Shown here: positions 7,973 through 14,212 of the stretch, piece after piece
How the letters are laid out: every line of letters starts with the position of its first letter
Numbering within the stretch: the first letter of the stretch is position 1
NCBI GenBank assembly: GCA_964402115.1
Contig: CAYOBW010000108.1
Span: 1 to 22,573, forward strand
Direction of reading: 5' to 3'
DNA: 22,573 nt
DNA from: CAYOBW01 sp964402115
GTDB lineage: Bacteria; Verrucomicrobiota; Kiritimatiellia; UBA8416; CAYOBW01
Program-made: the position numbers and the translations under genes
The notes under the pieces: model-generated
The model's input: the letters and a program-made list of their open reading frames with translations, nothing else
Told to the model about the DNA's origin: nothing
Database searches by the model: none

Positions 7973-9061
7973 TCAGATTGGCAACCCGGGCAACGCCGAG
8001 GCGCCGGCGCCCGAGAACAGCACGATGCACTCCGGTTCGCTGACGAACCAGGCATACGAACCCCATGCCAATTCGGATGCCAACCGACGGAATGCGGATG
8101 CACCACGATCGCGAAATGCCGAAACGAAATAGACGTCTTCCTGCCGGTGGCCCGCTTCGGACGCAACCTGGAGCAACGCCTGTTTGCGGGCTTCCGTTAC
8201 GGCCCCATCCGTAGCCACCGCTTCGACGAACACGACCCTCGTGCCTCGTGTCTGCACATCAGCCAGAATGATGTCTGGCAGATTACGTGTGTAGTCAAGC
8301 CGCAGACCGATCGCGGCGGCCAACGTCTCGTCGCGCTGAACGACCTTGTTGCCCGACTCACTCAAGAACACAACGCCTGGCTCACGCAGGAAACGAGGCG
8401 CGAAGACCTCCACGACCGCTTTCGAGATGACGGTGCTTGGGCCCGGCAGCATCAGGCGCGTCTCGCCATTCGGGAATGTCACTTTGACGCGCTTGTGTGT
8501 AGCGGACCGCACGGTTCCCTGTCTCACGAGCTGAATGCGACTCAGCGCGGAGACGGTCAGATGATCTTCCTGCCAGCGTCGAATGGCGACGGCAGCCTCA
8601 TGTGGGGTGTTGTGCAGGTGAATCAGGAGCGAAGCGAAATCGTGTGCGATGGCGTACCGAGGCCTGGCGGATGTTGTCGGCAGGCCCGTTCGTTCGACCA
8701 CTGCCCCAAGCGCGACGAGTCCAGTTCGCAGGGTCTCATCACGGATGGGTTCGCGCGTGTCGACAGCATACCAACATCCCGGTTGGTGTCGCAGTGCGCC
8801 GGACCGTAGCGATTGAAGGGACCACGTCTCGCGTGCCGCGTCGGTCGTCTTCATGGCCTGCCGATCTGTCATCCTGGTCACCTGATTTGGGCGCAGCCAG
8901 CGGCCGAGCGCCTCCACGGCGCCCACGTAGAACATCACGAACAGCGTCTTCGCGGCTATCTCCCGGACGACATAGTTGCGGTTCGCCGTGCCGTCGGGGA
9001 AGATCTCAGGCAACCATTTCGCGATGTTGGCGAGCGGGATGACGGGCGGTAGTGCGTTCAT
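7973..9061 (-). CDS. Type II restriction endonuclease, BsuBI/PstI family
   Basis: A 362-residue enzyme (PstI and BsuBI are about 320). The N-terminal block WLPEIFPDGTANRNYVVREIAAKT followed by FVMFYVGAVEALGRWLRPNQ and VTRMTD is the hallmark of the BsuBI/PstI helix-turn-helix region. The C-terminal half has LPDIILADVQ (D263) and VVFVEAVATDGAVTEARK (E280), the family's putative PD-(D/E)XK-like active site. Known members cut CTGCAG, which is therefore the predicted target. The start is inside the end of the upstream methylase gene (56-bp overlap), with GGAGAG 3-4 bp before the ATG. The frame extends to 9124, but family alignment starts near MNALPPVIPLANIAKWLPE. Local GC is below that of the flanking genes, which suggests acquisition by transfer. 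Confidence 0.93.
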   Translation of the reverse strand: MNALPPVIPLANIAKWLPEIFPDGTANRNYVVREIAAKTLFVMFYVGAVEALGRWLRPNQVTRMTDRQAMKTTDAARETWSLQSLRSGALRHQPGCWYAVDTREPIRDETLRTGLVALGAVVERTGLPTTSARPRYAIAHDFASLLIHLHNTPHEAAVAIRRWQEDHLTVSALSRIQLVRQGTVRSATHKRVKVTFPNGETRLMLPGPSTVISKAVVEVFAPRFLREPGVVFLSESGNKVVQRDETLAAAIGLRLDYTRNLPDIILADVQTRGTRVVFVEAVATDGAVTEARKQALLQVASEAGHRQEDVYFVSAFRDRGASAFRRLASELAWGSYAWFVSEPECIVLFSGAGASALPGLPI

Positions 9062-10889
9062 GTCTCTCCGTGCCTGATGTATAGAAGTCCGAGATTTGCG
9101 TTTCAAGCTGCTCTCGCGAGCCACCGTTCGACAGGGTCGCGTCCAACTCCTGCATCTGTTCGAGGGATGGCAGGGGCAGGGCGTTCAACTCGTAGGCCGA
9201 TACGGCTACGCTGCCGTTGATGCAGCGAAAAGCACGATCCACAGCCGTGGAATTCAACAAGGCCACCAACGTGCCGAGAGTCACGCGGGGGCGGGCGGTC
9301 ACGGGGTAAACCATGTTCAGGTGATTCTCCACGACGAAGCCCGGGTATGCCACGACGAAAGAGTTGGGAATGACCGCAGCGATCAGCCTGCGCCGCTGCT
9401 CCTTTGCCGTTGTGCGCTGAACCAGGATACAGGGCTCCTGGTTGATCAGGAAGTCCTGTCCTGGTTTTGCCTTGAGATAGGGCAGGTGATTGCGACGGGC
9501 TGCCTGAAACTGGAAAACGCCGTTGGCGCCAACGGCTTCCGCCCAGATGATCGGATAGCACCCGTGCCCGCCTGCCGCGCACAGTTGGTCCTTGTGCCGG
9601 TTCCATACCAGTTGTCCGGTTGAAACGGCGAATCCGTAGTCGATCAGACGCCGTGGCATGGCGTTCAATTGCCGCACCAGCAGCGCCTGTTCCCGGGTGC
9701 GTGGAAGCACCCAAGGCCCCCCGGAACGATCGTGCAGCGTGACGGTTCCGATCGACTGCGAGGGGAGCGGCTCGGTCTGATCGGTGGTGTGCAGTGCGCT
9801 CACCGCAACAGGCGCCGGAACGGTGTTGGTCCCCCGCCTGAAGACCGTCAACATGGTTTCCTGCAACACGCCCGCAAAAACACCTTCTCGATCTCTCACG
9901 AAGGCTGCTTGCTGCAAGGGCGCCTGCACACTCAGGAGTTGGCGGAGTCGCTTGAAGTACTCGCCTCCCAGGAAGGAGGTGGGCGTCACGTAGGCCACCA
10001 AGCCACCTTCACGCGCCAGTTGCACGCCCAGATTGGTGAAGAGACCATAGAGATTTGCATGGCCAAAGAGGGATTCGCGGAACCTCGTGCGAAGCGCAGC
10101 GGGTAATGTCACTCTGCCGTACGGCGGATTGCCGATGACGAGATCGTATGTGCCTGATTCAAGGGGTTGCGCCGCGAGCGCATCGCCCGCGCTCACCAGG
10201 GACTTCAGTCGTCGGCCCGCCTTGATCGTTGTCGGCAGAAGTTCCAAGTCCAGCAGAACCATGGCCATCCATGCTGCAAATGGATCCAGCTCTATGCCTG
10301 CCAGGCGCGTCTCGATATCCTCCAAGACCGCTTCAGGTGCTCGTTTCGAGGCGCCAGCCACCAGCCTGGGAGCAACTGCCGCCAGGAACGCTGCGCCGCC
10401 GCATGCCGGGTCAATGACGCGACCGCGCTTCCAGTCGAAGCTGGCTTCCGTCACCATCTCGATCAGGCGATCCACCAAGGGTGGTGGCGTGTAGTAGGCC
10501 CCCATTTCCTTGCGCATCGAATCCGGTAGCAGGGTGGTGTAGAGTTGTCCGGCCAGATACCCGGCGCGTGGACCGGGCAAGGTGGCCAGGAAGTCGCCCA
10601 GACGTGTCGTCAATTCGTGGTGCCCCTTGACGGGTGGCGTAACGAACGCGCGTATGTCCCAAGCACAAGCCATTGTCCCGGCCGACCGGCGCCACCAGGC
10701 CGCAAGCACTTCGGAGCAAAGGCTGCGGGCAAACGCAACACGTGGCGATGTCTCAAACCGGTCGGCAATGGCTCGTGCTTCGCCTTGTGCGAGCGAGAAG
10801 AGCACTTCTGCGCCGGCCAGTTTGTCGCGCACGCAAGTGGGCTGTGATTCCGACGTGTAGGGCCTCATACGGCGGTCAAAATACCCCAT
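9006..10889 (-). CDS. N6-adenine DNA methyltransferase of a BsuBI/PstI-type restriction-modification system
   Basis: This 627-residue protein should protect host DNA by methylating adenine in the sequence cut by its partner enzyme. Motifs are in gamma-type order: motif X-like GAYYTPPPLVDRLIEM (from residue 130), SAM-binding motif I DPACGGAAFL (160-169), an acidic motif II (GIELDPFAA) and catalytic motif IV NPPY (254-257). The long C-terminal part would hold target recognition (NLYGLF, TPTSFLGGEYFKRLR, then IINQEP-like sequence and a final LPLPS). It is longer than M.PstI (about 507). Starts at 10889 or 10868 are both possible and neither has a strong ribosome site. The endonuclease gene begins inside its 3' end, so methylase is made first and cutter translation is probably coupled. 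Confidence 0.92.
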   Translation of the reverse strand: MGYFDRRMRPYTSESQPTCVRDKLAGAEVLFSLAQGEARAIADRFETSPRVAFARSLCSEVLAAWWRRSAGTMACAWDIRAFVTPPVKGHHELTTRLGDFLATLPGPRAGYLAGQLYTTLLPDSMRKEMGAYYTPPPLVDRLIEMVTEASFDWKRGRVIDPACGGAAFLAAVAPRLVAGASKRAPEAVLEDIETRLAGIELDPFAAWMAMVLLDLELLPTTIKAGRRLKSLVSAGDALAAQPLESGTYDLVIGNPPYGRVTLPAALRTRFRESLFGHANLYGLFTNLGVQLAREGGLVAYVTPTSFLGGEYFKRLRQLLSVQAPLQQAAFVRDREGVFAGVLQETMLTVFRRGTNTVPAPVAVSALHTTDQTEPLPSQSIGTVTLHDRSGGPWVLPRTREQALLVRQLNAMPRRLIDYGFAVSTGQLVWNRHKDQLCAAGGHGCYPIIWAEAVGANGVFQFQAARRNHLPYLKAKPGQDFLINQEPCILVQRTTAKEQRRRLIAAVIPNSFVVAYPGFVVENHLNMVYPVTARPRVTLGTLVALLNSTAVDRAFRCINGSVAVSAYELNALPLPSLEQMQELDATLSNGGSREQLETQISDFYTSGTERHERTTARHPARQHREMVA

Positions 10890-10948
10890 CCCATCTCGTC
10901 TGCCAACAGCGTTCTAGTCCCCCAGGCAGTGGTTCGGCGGGAGTGGCC

Positions 10949-10966
10949 CGTGTCAATCCCGCCGCC
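10949..10966 (+). repeat. 18-bp direct repeat, right copy, spanning the lactonase stop codon
   Basis: Identical to 7854-7871. On the minus strand this copy encodes the last codons and stop of the lactonase gene (RRD then TGA). That makes it the likely original copy, with the left one created by an insertion or recombination event. Confidence 0.7.
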
Positions 10967-12101
10967 ACAGCAGGCAGACCGGCGCGGGGACGGCGACCGT
11001 TGGCCCGGTCGGCGCCAGGCGGCCGGTGGCCGGGTCCACGGCGAACACGGCGATGGTGTCGGAGTCCTGGTGTGCGCACAGCAGCCACTGACCCGCGGGG
11101 TCGAGCACGAAGTGCCGTGGCGCACGGCCGCCGCAGGGAACGTGCTGCACCGCCGTCGGCAGCCCCGTCCGGGCATCCAGCGCAAAGACCGTGAGGCTGT
11201 CGTGGCCGCGGTTGGAAGTGTACAGGAACTTGCCGTTGGGATGGACGGCGAGCTCCGCCGCCGAGGAGGCATTGGTCCAGCCCGCGGGTAACGCGCTGAC
11301 CGTGGCCAATGGCTGCAGCCGCTCCGCCGCGTCTTCCCACGCGAACGTCGTCACCGTGGAAGTCAGCTCGTTGATGACATACAGGCGCGCTCCGTCGGGA
11401 TGGAAGGCGGCATGGCGGGGGCCGGAACCGGGCGGCAGGCTGCCCGTCGCGTCGGGGCTGGGAGCCAGGGCGCCGCGGACGGGATCGAACCGGTAGGCTT
11501 GCAGACGGTCCAGGCCCAGGTCGGGAACGAAGACGACACGGTTCGCGGGCGAGAAGGTGACCCCGTGGGCATGTGGGCGTTCCTGGCGCCGACGGTTCGG
11601 GCCGGATCCCGCGTGCTGCACGAGCTGGGTCAGGCTGTTCAGGCTGCCGTCGGCGCCGAGCGGGAAGACCGCCACGTTTCCGGCGCTGTAGTTGGCCACG
11701 ACGAGCTGGCGCCCCGTGGCGTCCACCGCAAGGTGGCAGGGAGCGGCGCCGCCCGTGGGCTGCCGGTTGAGCTCTGTCAGCCCGCCCCCCTCCGTCGCCA
11801 GCCTGAACGCGCGCACGGCGCCCACGGGGCGACCCTCGAACCGCCCGGTTTCGTTGACGGCGTACAGGCACGGCAGTCGCGGGTGCAGTGCCAGGAAGGA
11901 GGCGTTGTCAGCCGCAGCCGCCAGGCACGGGACGCCGAGCCGACCGGTTGCGGTGTCGAACGTCGCGGCATAGATGCCTTGGCTGCCGCGCTGGGCGTAC
12001 GTGCCGATCCACAGCCAGCGCTCAGCCCCCGCCGCCGCGACCGCCAGCCCCAGCAGAAGCGCCGTACCGCCAGGCAGGAATTGCAGGCCATGTCGCATCA
12101 T
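10953..12101 (-). CDS. Secreted lactonase-family beta-propeller (6-phosphogluconolactonase YbhE/Pgl-like)
   Basis: A 382-residue protein with a signal peptide (MMRHGLQFLPGGTALLLGLAVAAAGA), then a seven-bladed propeller of the Lactonase (PF10282) type. Recurrent blade patterns are visible: LWIGTYAQRGSQGIYAATFD, FLALHPRLPCLYAVNE, CHLAVDATGRQLVVANYSAGNVAVF, RPHAHGVTFSP, FVPDLGLDRLQAYRFD, RHAAFHPDGARLYVINE, and RHFVLDPAGQWLLCAHQ. Cytosolic relatives hydrolyse 6-phosphogluconolactone. A secreted version in a DUF1080 neighbourhood more likely acts on another lactone or sugar derivative outside the cytoplasm. GAAGG precedes the ATG by about 8 bp. The DUF1080 gene ends 45 bp upstream on the same strand, so they probably share a transcript. 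Its stop codon lies in the direct repeat that flanks the restriction-modification module. Confidence 0.88.
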   Translation of the reverse strand: MMRHGLQFLPGGTALLLGLAVAAAGAERWLWIGTYAQRGSQGIYAATFDTATGRLGVPCLAAAADNASFLALHPRLPCLYAVNETGRFEGRPVGAVRAFRLATEGGGLTELNRQPTGGAAPCHLAVDATGRQLVVANYSAGNVAVFPLGADGSLNSLTQLVQHAGSGPNRRRQERPHAHGVTFSPANRVVFVPDLGLDRLQAYRFDPVRGALAPSPDATGSLPPGSGPRHAAFHPDGARLYVINELTSTVTTFAWEDAAERLQPLATVSALPAGWTNASSAAELAVHPNGKFLYTSNRGHDSLTVFALDARTGLPTAVQHVPCGGRAPRHFVLDPAGQWLLCAHQDSDTIAVFAVDPATGRLAPTGPTVAVPAPVCLLWRRD

Positions 12102-12146
12102 GGTGAACCCTTCGTTGGGCAGTGAACAGTGAACAGCGGGCAGACG

Positions 12147-13160
12147 CTACTTCTGCACCGGTCGGATGACCATGTTGCGGTAGTCCACGTCCGTGTGATC
12201 GCCTTGCAGGTAGAGCGGGCCGGGGCGGAATTCATCCGACCACAGGGCGCCGCCCGTGCAGCCCAGCAGGGGTTGGTTGTCGATGACCTTCTTGCCGTTC
12301 AAGATCACGGTCACGTGCCGGTCCACCAGCGTGATGTCCAGCGTCTGCCACTCGTTCGCGGGCTTCGCGGCGTTCTCGCTCGGGGCGATGCGGCTGTAGA
12401 TGGCGCTCATCATATGCGCTTCGGGCGCCTTGCCGAAGCTCTCGGCCACCTGCACTTCATAAATGCCCCGCAGGTAGACGCCGCTGTTGCCGCCGGGTGG
12501 AACGCGCGTTTCGAGCTTGAGGTTGAAGTCCTCGAACTCCTGCTCGGTGCGCAGGTTGCCGTAGGACTTGTGCGGTTTGCCGGGTTCCTGCACGGGGCGG
12601 TTGCTGAGCACGCCGTCCCTGATGCTCCACCCGCTGGCCTGCCCCGGGTTGGTCAACCGCCATCCGGCCAGGTCCGTGCCGTTGAACAGGGCAACGGGCG
12701 CTCCGAAGGTCACTTTCGCCAGGTCGGGTGCGGGCGGGAGCGCCGCGCTGCGGCGGCCACTGAACGGCGTGCGGCCCGAGGCCTTGCCGTCCGGACCTGC
12801 GCGTTCGGTGGTGAGGTTCAGCGTGTCGCCGTCCAGCGTGCCGCGGAGGGTCTCGACCTCGCGTACCTTTTGCTTCTTGCCGTCAGGGCCGTTCTGCTCG
12901 CGTTCATAGTTGCGGGTGACGACGAGCGTACCCTCCGCGACGCGCACCTCGTCGACGGGTACCACGCTACCCCCGCCCCAGAGGATGGAGCCGGAGAGCC
13001 TGCCGTTCTCCTCGACGATGCCCAGCCAGCCGGCGCCACCGCCGGGAATGGTGAGGGCCCAACGCCCGACATACGCCGGCTCCGCTGCCCGTGCCGCACA
13101 CGTGGCCCCCGCCAACGTCAACATGATCAGCCCGTACCGCCAGCCGCCCCTTGTCTGCAT
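12147..13160 (-). CDS. Secreted DUF1080 (3-keto-disaccharide hydrolase-like) protein with extra N-terminal beta domain
   Basis: A 337-residue protein. Residues 1-25 form a signal peptide (YGLIMLTLAGATCAARA, then AEPAY). Residues about 28-140 form a beta-rich module (YVGRWALTIPGGGAGWLGI, then GRLSGSILWGGG) that I do not assign. The C-terminal DUF1080/PF06439 jelly roll begins at VALFNGTDLAGWRL and continues with GWSIRDGVLSN, NLRTEQEFEDFNLKLE, GNSGVYLRGIYEVQV, EWQTLDITLVDRHVTVILNGK and a final PLYLQGDHTDVDYRN. Family members bind or hydrolyse 3-keto-glycosides in the periplasm or on the surface. Start ATG 13160 has GGAAGAGAG upstream; the same frame stays open to 14015 by chance and should be ignored there. 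Lactonase follows 45 bp downstream. Confidence 0.88.
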   Translation of the reverse strand: MQTRGGWRYGLIMLTLAGATCAARAAEPAYVGRWALTIPGGGAGWLGIVEENGRLSGSILWGGGSVVPVDEVRVAEGTLVVTRNYEREQNGPDGKKQKVREVETLRGTLDGDTLNLTTERAGPDGKASGRTPFSGRRSAALPPAPDLAKVTFGAPVALFNGTDLAGWRLTNPGQASGWSIRDGVLSNRPVQEPGKPHKSYGNLRTEQEFEDFNLKLETRVPPGGNSGVYLRGIYEVQVAESFGKAPEAHMMSAIYSRIAPSENAAKPANEWQTLDITLVDRHVTVILNGKKVIDNQPLLGCTGGALWSDEFRPGPLYLQGDHTDVDYRNMVIRPVQK

Positions 13161-13240
13161 ACTCTCTTCCGCTCCTTTCGATCCGGTGTTGCCCCGAAGC
13201 AACGTCCACGGATACGCCTGCGGCCGCAGTCTGTCAATCG

Positions 13241-13309
13241 AGGATCTTGCAACCCCCCCCGCGACGCGGCGCCTGACGGCTTGCGTCGCGGGGCGTTCTG
13301 CAAGAGCCT
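13241..13309. repeat. Long interrupted inverted repeat between divergent genes
   Basis: Inner arms CCCCGCGACGC (13257-13267) and GCGTCGCGGGG (13283-13293) pair perfectly around a 15-nt loop. Outer arms AGGATCTTGCA (13241-13251) and TGCAAGAGCCT (13299-13309) pair with one mismatch. The 5-nt spacers between inner and outer arms are unpaired on both sides. It sits 81 bp upstream of the DUF1080 start and 130 bp upstream of the kinase start, so it is not at a gene end. Confidence 0.6.
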
Positions 13310-13328
13310 CAATGGACAAGTATGGGCT

Positions 13329-13357
13329 TTGCATTTCCCGCGCAGAGTGTCCATATT
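13329..13357 (+). promoter_or_regulatory. Weak candidate promoter for the soluble histidine kinase
   Basis: TTGCAT (13329-13334), a 17-bp spacer, then CATATT (13352-13357), about 80 bp before the kinase start. An imperfect inverted repeat overlaps it: GACAAGTATGG (13315-13325) against CCATATTGTC (13351-13360), which could be an operator. Both are weak matches. Confidence 0.2.
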
Positions 13358-13439
13358 GTCGGTGACACGCGCTCCGGCACCGGCTTTGCAGGGTAGGGTG
13401 GGCGCACACACAGGCCCTGTGCGGGGCCGGGAGATGGAC

Positions 13440-14201
13440 ATGATCGGCAAGGATATCGGATATCGCACGCTGCCGCCTGAGGCTTCGCGCACGCTCGGGT
13501 GCTTGCTCAGCCACATCACGCATGACTTCGGCAACTTGCTGACGCCGCTCCTGTCCTACCCCGACTTGGTGCGGGTCCGTCTGCCCGAGCAGGCGCCCGA
13601 GCGGGCCATGCTCGACGCCATGGAGCGGGCAGCCCGCGACATGGCGCACATCGTCGGGCAGCTCCAGCTGTTGGCGTGGCAGGAGGAACTGGACGCAGAG
13701 ACCATGGACGTGAATCTCATCGTCTCCGAGATCGTGGGCGACCTGAAGTACCAACCCATGGCGGAGAGTGTGACGTTCACCGTCGAGCTGACCGACGCAG
13801 CGACGACGGTGTGCGTCTCCGCAGACGGCTTGATCGCGGCGGTGGCCAATGTCTGTCGCAATGCCGCGGAGGCCGCGGCGCCGGCTGGCCGCGTATGCGT
13901 GCGGACCGCGCGCGCCGACCTGCCCGCGGGGGTGGACGTGACCGGTGCGCCCTCCCCGGCCGGGCCCTTCATCAGCGTCGAGGTCACCGATAGCGGTCCC
14001 GGTCTGGCGCCGCACGTACGTGACGCCCTTTGCGAGCCTTTTGTCACGACGCGCAACGCCGCCGCGCAGCGGGGGGCGGGGTTGGGGCTGACGATCGTCT
14101 TCAATGCCCTGCGCAGGCAGGGTGGGCGCCTGGAGGTGTCCGCGCCGCCGGAAGGGGGCGCCCGGTTCGTCCTCTGGGTGCCCGCCGCGCCCGCAGTCTG
14201 A
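13440..14201 (+). CDS. Soluble histidine kinase core without sensor domain
   Basis: A 253-residue protein that is only a kinase core: no membrane segment, no PAS and no receiver domain. The phospho-accepting H28 lies in the NtrB-like H-box (LLSHITHDFGNLLTPLLSY). The ATP-binding domain has an N-box (VANVCRNAAEAA), G1 (DSGPGLA), F-box (CEPFVTTR) and G2 (GAGLGLTIV), so it should be catalytically competent. ATG 13440 has GGGAG 6 bp upstream; ATG 13434 in the same frame is an alternative adding two residues. No response regulator is adjacent. Its stop faces, 11 bp away, the stop of a membrane protein that looks like a degenerate kinase of the same class, which suggests they may work together. The longer frame from 12129 is a chance extension. 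Confidence 0.85.
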   Translation: MIGKDIGYRTLPPEASRTLGCLLSHITHDFGNLLTPLLSYPDLVRVRLPEQAPERAMLDAMERAARDMAHIVGQLQLLAWQEELDAETMDVNLIVSEIVGDLKYQPMAESVTFTVELTDAATTVCVSADGLIAAVANVCRNAAEAAAPAGRVCVRTARADLPAGVDVTGAPSPAGPFISVEVTDSGPGLAPHVRDALCEPFVTTRNAAAQRGAGLGLTIVFNALRRQGGRLEVSAPPEGGARFVLWVPAAPAV

Positions 14202-14212
14202 CCGGCCGCTTT

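Noticed and set aside
6528..8132. 534-codon plus-strand frame
   Set aside because: Antisense of DUF1015 and the restriction enzyme, with no recognisable domain.
12122..12135. Tandem AGTGAAC doublet between lactonase and DUF1080 genes
   Set aside because: Only two 7-bp units, too short to treat as a repeat or operator.
12129..13433. Long plus-strand frame leading into the soluble kinase
   Set aside because: It covers the antisense of the DUF1080 gene and the intergenic region. Only the part from about 13434/13440, with a ribosome site and kinase motifs, is real.
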